DNA of 64,000 bases from Bacillus ectoiniformans (GTDB taxonomy: Bacteria; Bacillota; Bacilli; Bacillales; Domibacillaceae). The stretch is from assembly GCF_016908875.1 (NCBI RefSeq), contig NZ_JAFBES010000002.1:169740-233739 (forward strand), read 5' to 3'. The position numbers were made by a program, and so were the translations under genes. Within the stretch, counting starts at the first letter, position 1; every line of letters starts with the position of its first letter. The notes beneath the pieces were generated by a model, which was not told where the DNA came from, ran no database searches, and saw nothing but the letters and a program-made list of their open reading frames with translations. Shown in pieces: positions 33,702 through 42,039 of this stretch.

Positions 33702-34475
33702 TTACTGACAATCAATAACACCAAAGTGAAAAGCGGAAGACGGGCGCTGAAGCTGATGAAAACCCAGCGTTTCAAATCGGGAAGACCGAAAATGATCCTT
33801 TAAAATCACCCGTTTCTTCGCTACTCTCTGTGCTTCTGTCACCGTTTGTGCTCTAAGCGGTTCATACAAGGCCAGCCCCCGCAGCTTATCTATTCCTTTT
33901 GAAGAAATCGCCTCTTCAAACATTGGGTCAAAATAAACCACGTCATAAGAGTCGTCAGGAAGGGATGCAAGCATATCTTCAAACCGGCGATTAACCACCT
34001 GGATTCGATGCATGGATTCTTTCAGTTCCTTAAAAGGAGCCGGCCATTGCTTTAAGCCATCCGACACGATATAAGCCAGAACAGGATTGCCTTCTACACC
34101 GGTTACTTTACCGTTTTCACCCACAATGCAGCTCGCTGCAATACTATCTGAAGCTAGTCCAAGTGTGCAATCCAGAAAGGACATCCCAGCAGTCAGCCCT
34201 GCCGCTTCAATTAAAGGATCTCGTTCTCCTCTGATCATCCGCTTGAGCCGGAACGAAGCAGAATTGGGATGAAAAAAGAAGGGCTCCTCTATTCCGCTCA
34301 GATGAACTTCCATTCTCTCTTTTGCTACAACTATACAATCACTATTGTATTGCTCTTGCAAAGCGACAATCGAACGTTTATTTCTTTTGACATAAGGCAG
34401 CCCCAGCTCTGATGACGCTGTAATCGCTTTAGTTATAACGGTTTCATTCGTTCTTGCAGAAGTTGTAATAATCAT
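33702..34475 (-). CDS. ypiP: Class I SAM-dependent methyltransferase (YpiP/RsmJ-like)
   Basis: A 257-aa methyltransferase. The SAM-binding fold shows FLDCTLGLASDSIAAS (motif I variant), VTGVEGNP (acidic motif II) and DVVYFDPMFEE (DP-containing motif IV). The DPMFEE motif and the N-terminal region resemble RsmJ, which methylates 16S rRNA; for YpiP the target is inferred, not known. I chose the ATG at 34475, with GGGAGAAATT upstream. It follows brxA in the same direction but behind a terminator. Confidence 0.85.
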   Translation of the reverse strand: MIITTSARTNETVITKAITASSELGLPYVKRNKRSIVALQEQYNSDCIVVAKERMEVHLSGIEEPFFFHPNSASFRLKRMIRGERDPLIEAAGLTAGMSFLDCTLGLASDSIAASCIVGENGKVTGVEGNPVLAYIVSDGLKQWPAPFKELKESMHRIQVVNRRFEDMLASLPDDSYDVVYFDPMFEEAISSKGIDKLRGLALYEPLRAQTVTEAQRVAKKRVILKDHFRSSRFETLGFHQLQRPSSAFHFGVIDCQ

Positions 34476-34485
34476 AATTTCTCCC

Positions 34486-34519
34486 ATAAAAAAGGATGTC
34501 CCGAAAGACATCACTTTTT
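34486..34519 (-). terminator. Terminator after brxA
   Basis: Arms GATGTC (34495-34500) and GACATC (34507-34512), extended by outer A/T pairs; the minus strand continues CCTTTTTTA. It lies between brxA and the methyltransferase gene, whose ribosome site follows at once. Confidence 0.75.
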
Positions 34520-34954
34520 TTATTTGCCAAGCTGATCAAATGCATTCGTTAAATTCGCAATAATGGCGCCCATATCTTGTCCTTCAATTTGTTCTCTCGG
34601 AATAAAATGAACCACTTCTTGGCCTTTTAACACGGCCATTGATGGAGAAGAAGGCTCATATCCTTCAAAGTAACTGCGCATTTCGGCTGTCGCTTCTTTA
34701 TCCTGTCCAGCAAATACCGTCACTAAATGATCGGGAGCTGATTCATGCATGCTTGCTTGAACAGCTGCCGGTCTAGCAAGTCCCGCCGCACAGCCGCAGA
34801 CGGAATTGATGACTACTAGCGTAGTTCCCTCAGTCTGTTCCATAAATTCAGTTACTTCTTCTTTTGTCAGCAATTCTTTAAAGCCGGCATTGGTTAATTC
34901 CGCTCGCATCGGAACCACCATTTGGCGCATGTACTCTTCATAAGCGTTTGTCAT
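34520..34954 (-). CDS. brxA: Bacilliredoxin BrxA (YphP)
   Basis: A 144-aa thioredoxin-like protein of the DUF1094 family with the atypical redox motif CGC in NSVCGCAAGLARPA. BrxA and BrxB remove bacillithiol from S-bacillithiolated proteins after oxidative stress. Length and the ypiP-yphP-ypgR neighbourhood identify it as the YphP paralogue. ATG follows GGAGGAATAAAAA and lies 4 bases after the stop of the HEAT-repeat gene, so the two are co-transcribed. Confidence 0.95.
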   Translation of the reverse strand: MTNAYEEYMRQMVVPMRAELTNAGFKELLTKEEVTEFMEQTEGTTLVVINSVCGCAAGLARPAAVQASMHESAPDHLVTVFAGQDKEATAEMRSYFEGYEPSSPSMAVLKGQEVVHFIPREQIEGQDMGAIIANLTNAFDQLGK

Positions 34955-34957
34955 TTT

Positions 34958-36097
34958 TTATTCCTCCAATTGGTTGGTTTCTCTTGCTTGTGTCATTTGC
35001 TTCCACACAGAGCCTTTCGCTTCTTCTCCGCCTTTTATTCGTTCAATTGCCATTTTCACTTGCAATTTCACTTCAAATTCCGGATCATCTTCTGCGGCAG
35101 TAAGCGCAGGCAAAGCAGATTCATCAGCGGTTTCATATAAGAACATGGCAGCGCGCCAGCGGACAATCTTGCTTTTATCCTTTAGCGCTTCACACATGAC
35201 GGCCGCTGCTTCTTCAAATCCAAGATCTGATAAGCAGTCTCCTGCTGTTCTGCGAACCGTAACCGTCGGATCTTTCATTGCCTGATATAATAGAGGCAAG
35301 ACGGTTCGATCCTCAATCATCCCAATATAGACGACGGCCAATCTGCGGATCGCTGGTTTGCTGTCTTCAAGTGCAAGCTTCAAGACCTCCAGATCATCAA
35401 GCGCCGGATTTTCCATTTGTTCGAGCAGCTGATAGCGTCTGCGCCAATCCGGCTCTGACTCCCACATTTTCTTCGTCAGCTTAATGCCTCTCCATTTAGC
35501 ATCTTTCACTGGAGTACCCGTTTCAGCGCCTTCTGCTAATGCATCGACACGTTCTTTCGGATAGGCAGCGATCAATTCTTCAATTGTCTCTTTGCCGATC
35601 TCCTCCATTTCACCGTAACGTATGCCAAAATCATGCCATTTCCTTTGCAGAACATAATTGTCCTCTTTTTGCTGCGCGCGTTCGAAGGCTTTCATAAAGT
35701 AATCTGGCAAGGCGTACCGTTTTTCTTCATCAAAAGCGGTCAGCTTCAACTGCAAAGGAATCCCTTTAAACATTTGAATCGAAGCCTGCACTTCTCCGAA
35801 GGCTTCTTGAGCAGCATCGGCTCCTGAACCTTCCGCTTCCCCTTCTCCAAACACTTCGCGGACTTTCGGAAGGATGAGCTGCCAGTCAATTTTACCCGTG
35901 CGTTCCACAGCTAAAAAGTCGGCTACATGGTACACGCCCTTCACTCCATCAATCTGCAGAATCGATTGAATTTGTTCTGGTGCGCCTTCTGTCTGCCCCG
36001 GTTTATAGTTCGTGCTTTTCCCCGCCGGCAGCTCTTCATTTAAAATGACCTTCATCGTATTTGGGCTTGGTGTCGGTTCAATTTTCAATATTTGCAT
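34958..36097 (-). CDS. ypgR: Conserved virulence factor C family protein (YpgR-like)
   Basis: A 379-aa cytosolic protein. Residues 1-90 form a Nfu-N (scaffold N-terminal) domain (IEPTPSPNTMKVILNEELPA, DGVKGVYHVADFLAVER). The middle has no recognised fold, and about residues 215-365 contain HEAT-like repeats (AIRRLAVVYIGMIEDRTVLP, VRRTAGDCLSDLGFEEAAAV). This is the CvfC/YpgR family; in Staphylococcus aureus CvfC affects virulence gene expression, with no biochemical role known. Coupling to brxA suggests a thiol or iron-sulfur link, which is inference. Confidence 0.88.
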   Translation of the reverse strand: MQILKIEPTPSPNTMKVILNEELPAGKSTNYKPGQTEGAPEQIQSILQIDGVKGVYHVADFLAVERTGKIDWQLILPKVREVFGEGEAEGSGADAAQEAFGEVQASIQMFKGIPLQLKLTAFDEEKRYALPDYFMKAFERAQQKEDNYVLQRKWHDFGIRYGEMEEIGKETIEELIAAYPKERVDALAEGAETGTPVKDAKWRGIKLTKKMWESEPDWRRRYQLLEQMENPALDDLEVLKLALEDSKPAIRRLAVVYIGMIEDRTVLPLLYQAMKDPTVTVRRTAGDCLSDLGFEEAAAVMCEALKDKSKIVRWRAAMFLYETADESALPALTAAEDDPEFEVKLQVKMAIERIKGGEEAKGSVWKQMTQARETNQLEE

Positions 36098-36157
36098 GCA
36101 ATCGCCCCTTTCCTCTAACTATCTGTCGCCATTTTAACATACCCGCTTACTTTTTTC

Positions 36158-38041
36158 TCAATCGGCAATTTCTGATAGATAACTCCAGCGTTCTATTAAG
36201 GCTTCAAGCTCTTCATTCAGCCGCTCTAATTCTTCCGTCAACTGCTGCGCTTGTTCGAAATCACTTCCGGCTTTCTCAAGTTCAGCTTCCGCTTCTTCAA
36301 TCCGCTGTTCTGTTTTCTCTATTTTCTCATCTATGCTTTCCCACTCACGCTGTTCGTTGTAACTGAGCTTTTTCTTTTTTGTTTTTTCTTTCTTTTCAAC
36401 AGGCTTCACTTCTTTAACCGCTTGGGTTGCAGCTTTCTCTTTTGCCTGCTCTTGCTCCATATACTCCGAATACGACCCGTAATACGTTTCGATCACACCG
36501 TCTCCCCTAAATATTAGCAGTTCACTCGCTGTTTTATCCAGGAAATAACGGTCATGCGATACCGTAATGACCACACCCGGAAACTCTTCCAGGTATTCTT
36601 CTAGCACCGTTAATGTTTCTGTATCTAAGTCATTGGTCGGTTCATCAAGCAGCAGCACATTGGGCTGAGTCATTAATAGCTTCAGTAAATATAATCGGCG
36701 TTTCTCTCCGCCTGAGAGCTTGCGGATCGGTGTGCCGTGCGAATGCATGGGAAATAAAAATCGTTCGAGCATTTGCGGGGCGGAAATCGTCTCCCCTTCT
36801 TTGGTCGTCACGACTTCGGCTGTTTCTCTAATATACGCAATCATGCGCATATTTTCGTCCATATCGCTTCGCTCTTGCGTGTAATAAGCAATTTTAACCG
36901 TTTGCCCGGTAATCATTTCGCCTGAGTCAAACGGCATTCTGCCAGACAATAAATTCATGAAGGTGGATTTGCCGCTTCCGTTTTTGCCGATGATCCCTAA
37001 ACGGTCACCGGGCTTTAACAATAAATCAAAATCTTTTAGGATGACTTTATCTTGAAAGGATTTACTTGTATTCTTTAATTCAAAAACTTGCTTTCCAAGA
37101 CGGGCGCCTTTAATGGACAGGTCCACCTGCTCTTTTTTCGGGCCTTGTCCCAGCTGGCCTTCAAGCTGGTCAAACCGGTCAATTCTTGCTTTTTGTTTCG
37201 TCGTTCTTGCTTTCGCCCCTCTTCTCATCCAGGCCAATTCTTTCCGGTACAGATTTCGGCGCTTATCTTCAGCTGCTGATTGCTGTTCTTCACGCTCCGC
37301 TTTCAACGCGATATAATCCTGATAATTGCCTTTATAGGCATATAATTGTCCCCCGTCAAGTTCAAACATCCGGTTCGTCACTTTATCAAGGAAATAACGA
37401 TCATGAGTCACCAGCAGCAAGGCACCTGGGTATTTAGCCAAATATTCTTCTAGCCACTGAATCGTGTCAAAGTCTAAATGGTTGGTTGGCTCGTCTAAAA
37501 TCAGTAAATCAGGTGTCTCAATTAACACTTGCGCAAGTGCGACTCGTTTTTTTTGTCCGCCTGAGAGTTCACCGATTTTTTTATTGAAATCTTGAATGCC
37601 AAGCTTTGTCAGGATCGCTTCGGCATTCGTATTGGCTTCCCATGCATCCAGCGCATCCATTTGTTTCTGCAGCGCAAATAACGTTTCAGCAATGGCTTCA
37701 TTCTCTGGATCTTTTTCCAAACGCTTTAACGTATGTTCATATGATTTTAATAACTGAATCACGGGTGCTTCACTTTGAAAGATTTGGTCCATCACCGTCA
37801 AGTCATGATCCAGTTGTGGTTCTTGCTCTAAATAGGCAATGGAATAATCACTTGGAGCCACCAGTTCCCCGCTGTCCGGCAAATCTTTTCCGGCCACAAT
37901 CTTCAATAAACTGGATTTTCCCGTACCATTAACGCCTATTAAACCTGCTCGTTCTTTTTCTGCAAGAGTAAAAGTAATCCCATTAAATAATGTTTTTTCT
38001 CCATAGGATTTCGTCATTTCATTTACAGTTAACATTCTCAT
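36158..38041 (-). CDS. yfmR: ABC-F ribosome-associated ATPase (YfmR/Uup-like)
   Basis: A 627-aa protein with two ABC domains and no membrane segments. Domain 1 has GVNGTGKSSL, LSGGQKKRVALAQ and DEPTNHLD; domain 2 has GKNGSGKSTF, LSGGEKRRLYLL and DEPTNDLD. The inter-domain linker (MRRGAKARTTKQKARIDRF) is the P-site tRNA interaction motif region, and the C-terminus is a long Glu/Lys-rich coiled coil (about 545-627), as in YfmR and Uup. YfmR helps EF-P rescue stalled ribosomes. Its start follows the HD-protein stop without a gap, so they form one operon. Confidence 0.9.
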   Translation of the reverse strand: MRMLTVNEMTKSYGEKTLFNGITFTLAEKERAGLIGVNGTGKSSLLKIVAGKDLPDSGELVAPSDYSIAYLEQEPQLDHDLTVMDQIFQSEAPVIQLLKSYEHTLKRLEKDPENEAIAETLFALQKQMDALDAWEANTNAEAILTKLGIQDFNKKIGELSGGQKKRVALAQVLIETPDLLILDEPTNHLDFDTIQWLEEYLAKYPGALLLVTHDRYFLDKVTNRMFELDGGQLYAYKGNYQDYIALKAEREEQQSAAEDKRRNLYRKELAWMRRGAKARTTKQKARIDRFDQLEGQLGQGPKKEQVDLSIKGARLGKQVFELKNTSKSFQDKVILKDFDLLLKPGDRLGIIGKNGSGKSTFMNLLSGRMPFDSGEMITGQTVKIAYYTQERSDMDENMRMIAYIRETAEVVTTKEGETISAPQMLERFLFPMHSHGTPIRKLSGGEKRRLYLLKLLMTQPNVLLLDEPTNDLDTETLTVLEEYLEEFPGVVITVSHDRYFLDKTASELLIFRGDGVIETYYGSYSEYMEQEQAKEKAATQAVKEVKPVEKKEKTKKKKLSYNEQREWESIDEKIEKTEQRIEEAEAELEKAGSDFEQAQQLTEELERLNEELEALIERWSYLSEIAD

Positions 38042-38680
38042 CTATTGATTCCACTCCCGCATAAATTGCTGTAAAAACTGCTCCATAAACTGATGCTTTT
38101 CTCTAGCCAATTTCTTGCCTGTCTGCGTATTCATCAGCCCCTCGAGTTTAAGAAGTTTTTCATAAAAATGATGAATAGTCGACGACTGTCCGTTTCGGTA
38201 TTCCTCTTCCGTCATTTCTTCTCTTGCCTGCAAGGAAGAATCATAGAGCGGACGCCTCTTCTTTCCTCCATACGCGAATGCTCGAGCAATGCCGATCGCG
38301 CCCATTGCATCCAGCCGGTCGGCATCTTGTACGATCCTTGCTTCAATAGAATTCACCGGCTGCCCGTTTCCGCCGCGGAACGAGATCGTATGAATAATCT
38401 CGTCTATTTTATCTAGCTGCTTTGCTGTAATAGGCAAGGTTTGAAGCAGCTGATTCGCTTGTCTGTCTCCATGCTCTAGAATATCACAAAGCTTGTCATC
38501 CGGCAGTTCATGCAGTAAAGCTGCTAATTCAATAACGATGCGGTCTTCCGCCTTTTCTTCTTCTGCTATGTAAATGGCTAATTTCCTTACCCGGTCTATG
38601 TGCTGCCAATCATGGCTGCCTTCTGTAGATTCGAAGAGATCTTTTATATACTTCTCTGCTATTTTAATTGCATCATGCAT
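38042..38680 (-). CDS. ypgQ: HD-domain phosphohydrolase (YpgQ-like) with altered HD motif
   Basis: A 212-aa cytosolic protein of the YpgQ/YedJ group, which hydrolyses nucleoside triphosphates with Mn2+. First His in GSHDWQHIDRV, the HD dyad position in AALLHELPDDKL, and the distal Asp in VQDADRLDAMGAIGIARAF. In the dyad Asp is replaced by Glu (HE), which may still bind metal. It overlaps the upstream unknown gene by 8 bases and runs directly into yfmR, suggesting a shared transcript. Confidence 0.85.
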   Translation of the reverse strand: MHDAIKIAEKYIKDLFESTEGSHDWQHIDRVRKLAIYIAEEEKAEDRIVIELAALLHELPDDKLCDILEHGDRQANQLLQTLPITAKQLDKIDEIIHTISFRGGNGQPVNSIEARIVQDADRLDAMGAIGIARAFAYGGKKRRPLYDSSLQAREEMTEEEYRNGQSSTIHHFYEKLLKLEGLMNTQTGKKLAREKHQFMEQFLQQFMREWNQ

Positions 38681-39170
38681 GGGCCAGACTCTCTAACGTG
38701 TGATAAATAAAATCAATAAACTCTTCCATCTCTTCGATCATTTCCTCCGTAATCTCACGGTTAAAATCCATCCGCCATTCGTTGGCCACACCTGATAGAT
38801 CGGACTCGATCCGTCTTCTTTCAACCAGCCGGTCTGCACCCCATAAGACATCTAAACAAGACATTTGCGCGTCTGAAAAATCAGGCTCCAACCCCCTGTA
38901 TACCACTTCTAAATAGGCTCCTGGCATAGAAGAAGAGGTATTTAGTAATTCACCGGCCATCTGTTTGAGTGTGGCATACAGTCTCACTGTTACTTGGCAT
39001 TCAGACTCTTTTGTGAGGGCGAACGTGATAGTGGTCTCGCGTGATAAACTGGCAAGGTCCATCTTATCCGTTCGATTCAGTATCACGACTTCCCCCGCTA
39101 AATCCTTATCATATACCTCCGCCTGCAAAATAAATTTCAGATTTTCGTACGCGGTTGGATCAAACACCAT
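38673..39170 (-). CDS. Conserved hypothetical protein, 165 aa
   Basis: I do not recognise the family. The product is a soluble, acidic alpha/beta protein (FDPTAYENLKFILQAEVYDK ... VTVRLYATLKQMAGELL) ending in a Glu-rich helix (EEMIEEMEEFIDFIYHTLES). The ATG at 39170 has GAGGTGGT very close; the GTG codon that follows it gives better spacing and may be the true start. Overlap with ypgQ indicates one operon with ypgQ and yfmR. Confidence 0.8.
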   Translation of the reverse strand: MVFDPTAYENLKFILQAEVYDKDLAGEVVILNRTDKMDLASLSRETTITFALTKESECQVTVRLYATLKQMAGELLNTSSSMPGAYLEVVYRGLEPDFSDAQMSCLDVLWGADRLVERRRIESDLSGVANEWRMDFNREITEEMIEEMEEFIDFIYHTLESLAHA

Positions 39171-39267
39171 ACCACCTCATTTTTTAGAATCTAGGCATCG
39201 GATGAAACCTCTATGAAAAGGGGCTCCACCCTTATGCCATATATGTCTCTAATGCTATTATCTTTAA

Positions 39268-39945
39268 TTATTTTTTACAGAGCATGAATACGGTAATAAA
39301 AGTTAAAGCTTGCTTCAGTTCTTTCGGTAGTGATGCGGTCAAATCATCACTCACCCCTGATTTATATACATACAGTTCGTCAATTGTTTCAAATCCGCTC
39401 TGATTCGCCAATTGTTTAAACTCCCAAGGCATCATCGTGTTCATAATCACCGGTTCGCCTGATAAACGGCCATAGCTGTTCGCCCGAGGCCCTGCAGTCG
39501 GTCCTAGTATAGCTACGCATGCTTTTCCTGAAGGCTTTAATACTCGCTTTATCTCTTCTAAAACGTCACTGGGCTTCTCTGTCCATTCTAAAGAATTGAT
39601 CGCCATAATGGCATCTAATTCACCGGCTTGAAACGGCAAATCCTGCAGATCGCCTTGGCGAAAAGCAAGGCATTCATGCTGATTCTTTGAAGCCAATTCA
39701 ACCATCTTTTCTGATAGATCGACTCCAGTCACTCGAAATCCGCGTTCAGCTAATTTATAGGCGCCATATCCGTCTCCGCAGCCTAAGTCAGCTACATATG
39801 AAGAGGCCTCTACATGTTTTTCAACAAAAGAACAGATGTCTTTCCTGCTTCCCTCTTCCCACATATTAATGCTCTTCGCATGCCAATCAGCAGCTTTCTC
39901 ATCCCATTTTACCTTTGTTGTTTCATTCCATTCCGTCTGTTTCAT
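39268..39945 (-). CDS. Class I SAM-dependent methyltransferase (YodH-like)
   Basis: A 225-aa small-molecule-type methyltransferase with motif I VADLGCGDGYGAYKLAERG, GVDLSEKMVELA (acidic residue for SAM ribose), DAIMAINSLEWTEKP (motif IV) and the RVLKPSGKACVAIL loop. Length and order of blocks fit the Methyltransf_11/25 group and resemble B. subtilis YodH. Substrate unknown. ATG follows AAGGGGGAGAAAAG. It is monocistronic. Confidence 0.85.
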   Translation of the reverse strand: MKQTEWNETTKVKWDEKAADWHAKSINMWEEGSRKDICSFVEKHVEASSYVADLGCGDGYGAYKLAERGFRVTGVDLSEKMVELASKNQHECLAFRQGDLQDLPFQAGELDAIMAINSLEWTEKPSDVLEEIKRVLKPSGKACVAILGPTAGPRANSYGRLSGEPVIMNTMMPWEFKQLANQSGFETIDELYVYKSGVSDDLTASLPKELKQALTFITVFMLCKK

Positions 39946-39999
39946 CTTTTCTCCCCCTTTTCTCTTCTATTTTACGTGAGAAGATGTAAGGGGAGCAAT

Positions 40000-40037
40000 A
40001 AAAACGCCAGCTTCCGTTTGTTCCGGACAACTGGCGA
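40000..40037 (-). terminator. Second terminator downstream of mntR
   Basis: Arms CGCCAG (40007-40012) and CTGGCG (40032-40037), with an inner partial CCG/CGG pairing; the minus strand continues T5ATT. It repeats the stem sequence of the terminator at 40082-40097 and so acts as a back-up for mntR transcription. Confidence 0.65.
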
Positions 40038-40071
40038 TTAAGCTCCTACCGCTAATGTTCAAGATGTATAA

Positions 40072-40097
40072 AAATAAAAGACGCCAGTTTCCTGACG
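40072..40097 (-). terminator. First terminator downstream of mntR
   Basis: On the minus strand CGTCAG and CTGGCG (40082-40097, one G-U pair) close a GAAA tetraloop and are followed by TCTTTTATTTTTA. It is 4 bases from the mntR stop codon. Confidence 0.75.
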
Positions 40098-40100
40098 AAT

Positions 40101-40520
40101 TTATTCTTTATTATTCTTATCAATGGCACGCAATTGCTCAACTCGCGCCGGATTCTCATTAAAATATTCAATCAAATCCGCTATCCGATCGATAGAATCC
40201 CAGCTAAGGTGATGTTCAATTCCTTCAACATCGTCATAGATATGCTCTTCTTTCACACCGATCATCCGCAGAAATTGCTCTAATAAATCATGCCGTTCCA
40301 CTAATCGTTTGCCTACTTTTTTTCCTTCAGGAGTTAAAACCAGCCCGCGATAGCGTTCATATACTAAATAATCGTCACGATCAAGCTTTTGCACCATTTT
40401 TGTTACTGATGACGGATGAACCGACAATGCTTCAGCAATATCAGATACACGTGCATAGCCTTTGCGTTCTATTAATAAAAAAATTTGTTCTATGTAATCT
40501 TCCATGCTAGGTGTAGGCAT
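40101..40520 (-). CDS. mntR: Manganese transport regulator MntR
   Basis: A 139-aa DtxR-family repressor that senses Mn2+ and shuts off manganese importers and activates efflux genes. It is very similar to B. subtilis Mnt[19 protein letters not shown], the winged helix [20 protein letters not shown], and metal ligands Asp8, Glu11, His/Glu in [16 protein letters not shown] chose the ATG at 40520, the family start, with GGGAGGAAGTTT upstream. No Mn transporter gene is present in the window. Monocistronic with tandem terminators. Confidence 0.97.
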   Translation of the reverse strand: MPTPSMEDYIEQIFLLIERKGYARVSDIAEALSVHPSSVTKMVQKLDRDDYLVYERYRGLVLTPEGKKVGKRLVERHDLLEQFLRMIGVKEEHIYDDVEGIEHHLSWDSIDRIADLIEYFNENPARVEQLRAIDKNNKE

Positions 40521-40821
40521 AAACTTCCTCCCGAAATTCACTCATCATTAAAAGTTTACTAAAAATGAGCGCATTGTACAAGGTTTAGTATCTATCGCTC
40601 TTAAATAATCTAAATGTTGTAACACATTGGCTAAGAGCGGACAGGATTATTTTCTTTTACTTGCGAAGACACTTCCCTTTTCGAATTCTTGACCCAGTTT
40701 TTGCAATGTTGTATAATGGCAATATCACTAAAGTTTCTGAAAAAGAAGTATTTGGTGGTAAATATTTTGATTTGAGTACATTTGACAAATGTGCTTCGAA
40801 GATTTAGGAGGATTCATTAAT
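40521..40821. other. Divergent intergenic region mntR / cspD
   Basis: About 300 bases. The right part holds the cspD promoter (40689-40717) and a 5' leader of roughly 95 bases, as is common for cold-shock genes. The left part must hold the mntR promoter, but I saw no convincing pair of boxes and no reading frame with a ribosome site. Confidence 0.5.
40689..40717 (+). promoter_or_regulatory. Promoter of cspD
   Basis: TTGACC (40689-40694), 17-base spacer, TATAAT (40712-40717). This is a near-consensus sigma-A promoter 105 bases before the start codon, leaving a long leader that may fold differently with temperature. Confidence 0.85.
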
Positions 40822-41022
40822 ATGCAAAACGGTAAAGTAAAATGGTTTAACAACGAAAAAGGTTTCGGTTTCATCGAAGTTGAAGGCGGAGAAGATGTAT
40901 TCGTACACTTCACAGCTATCGAAGGTGACGGTTACAAATCTCTAGAAGAAGGCCAAGAAGTTTCTTTCGAAATCGTAGAAGGAAACCGCGGACCTCAAGC
41001 TGCTAACGTTAACAAACTTTAA
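40822..41022 (+). CDS. cspD: Cold-shock protein (CspD/CspB-like)
   Basis: A 66-aa single OB-fold RNA chaperone. RNA-binding motifs RNP1 KGFGFIEV and RNP2 VFVHFTAI are intact. Length and sequence match Bacillus CspB/CspC/CspD; position next to ypeQ-ypeP-ypdP supports CspD. I chose the ATG at 40822 with AGGAGG 11 bases upstream; the frame is open 33 bases earlier. A strong promoter, long leader and terminator make it a separate, highly expressed unit. Confidence 0.95.
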   Translation: MQNGKVKWFNNEKGFGFIEVEGGEDVFVHFTAIEGDGYKSLEEGQEVSFEIVEGNRGPQAANVNKL

Positions 41023-41040
41023 TATTAACTAAAAGCATAG

Positions 41041-41066
41041 CAAGCCGGCCAATTGGCCGGCTTTTT
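41041..41066. terminator. Terminator of cspD
   Basis: Arms AAGCCGGCC (41042-41050) and GGCCGGCTT (41055-41063) with loop AATT, then T-run on the plus strand. Its T-run touches the 3' end of the convergent zinc-finger gene. Confidence 0.9.
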
Positions 41067-41245
41067 TATTTGGAAAGCTGATCGCCACAGCGTTTAAGCT
41101 TTTCCCCTACTGTACACTTGGAAATACAAAATTTATGTGCATATGCTTTTCCATGCTCTTTTCGAAATGTTGCTTTTAATAAGCATTGATCACAGTATGT
41201 TTGAAGCAGGTCTTCCACTTCTAAATACAATTGTTTCCTATCCAA
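41066..41245 (-). CDS. ypeQ: Small zinc-finger protein (YpeQ-like)
   Basis: A 59-aa protein with four conserved Cys and a His suited to one zinc site: TYCDQC and HKFCISKC, plus a further Cys in LKRCGDQL. Length and position between cspD and ypeP match YpeQ of B. subtilis. The start is uncertain; I prefer the TTG at 41245 because AAAGGTGTGA lies 6 bases upstream. A TTG at 41263 would add six residues. It may act as a small nucleic-acid-binding factor. Confidence 0.78.
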   Translation of the reverse strand: MDRKQLYLEVEDLLQTYCDQCLLKATFRKEHGKAYAHKFCISKCTVGEKLKRCGDQLSK

Positions 41246-41281
41246 ACATGTCACACCTTTCAATAGGACCTCTCTTTTTTT

Positions 41282-41935
41282 CTACTCTATGACCGAGTGG
41301 CTGTTTACATATGTTCCTTCTAGCGCTTGGGTGGCTAACTTATCCGCCTCTTTATTTTCCTTTCTGTCAATGGGATTGTAAAGAGGTGCAATTCCCATCG
41401 CCTTAACCTTCAATTCGATCCGGTCAAGCCACGTGTTAAGCACTTCTTCATAACAAGGCCATTCTCCTGAGAGCTGCTTTAACACGACATTTGAATCGCC
41501 AAAGATTGTGACAGGCACTTGTTTCACACCTATTTCTTCTAGCATCATGACTCCTCTGTGCAGCGCCGCATACTCTGCTTCATTATTTGACTCCAGCTGC
41601 ATTAATCGTTCATTCATCCGAACTCGGTAGTTTTTATCATTCTTTTTATAATAAATCACTACCCCAATACCCGCTTCATTTAAGGAAAGATTATATCCCC
41701 CATCAAAGAAAAGCTGCACATCTGACGGCTCTTCATCAAGCTGTTTATCCAGTTTCGCAAACTCTTTAAGTGTCCATTCATTATGCAATTCATCCATAAT
41801 CGATAATGTTTTTACTCTTCCTGTCTTTTGCAGATCATTCACGATCGGAAGAACTTCACTTTTTTCCATCCAATCCGATTCAAAATCTGTCTTCCGTCCT
41901 TTAAAAGAATACGTCCATTTGATTTTCATTTTCAT
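41282..41935 (-). CDS. ypeP: RNase H-like protein with N-terminal extension (YpeP-like)
   Basis: A 217-aa protein. Residues 1-70 form an unrecognised N-terminal domain (TYSFKGRKTDFESDWM), followed by an RNase H fold with the acidic catalytic set FFDGG (Asp), ESNNEAEYAAL (Glu), FGDSN (Asp) and ENKEADKLA (Asp). The N-terminal part suggests a protein or nucleic-acid-binding module. I chose the ATG at 41935 with AGAAGGGCTGAAC upstream. It is divergent from ypdP. A role in removing RNA from RNA-DNA hybrids is inferred from residues. Confidence 0.85.
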   Translation of the reverse strand: MKMKIKWTYSFKGRKTDFESDWMEKSEVLPIVNDLQKTGRVKTLSIMDELHNEWTLKEFAKLDKQLDEEPSDVQLFFDGGYNLSLNEAGIGVVIYYKKNDKNYRVRMNERLMQLESNNEAEYAALHRGVMMLEEIGVKQVPVTIFGDSNVVLKQLSGEWPCYEEVLNTWLDRIELKVKAMGIAPLYNPIDRKENKEADKLATQALEGTYVNSHSVIE

Positions 41936-41954
41936 GTTCAGCCCTTCTTTCTTA

Positions 41955-41982
41955 TTGACCATTTGTTTTGATTTTGTATAAT
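41955..41982 (+). promoter_or_regulatory. Promoter of ypdP
   Basis: TTGACC (41955-41960), 16-base spacer, TATAAT (41977-41982). Strong sigma-A match, 58 bases upstream of the ypdP start. No preQ1 riboswitch consensus was seen in the short leader. Confidence 0.75.
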
Positions 41983-42039
41983 GAACGTTGTACTTTATCT
42001 TATGATAGATCAAGCATTATTCATGCAGGGAGGTCACAC

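Noticed and set aside
41983..42039. preQ1 riboswitch upstream of the queuosine precursor transporter
   Set aside because: The leader after the promoter is too short and lacks the preQ1 consensus.
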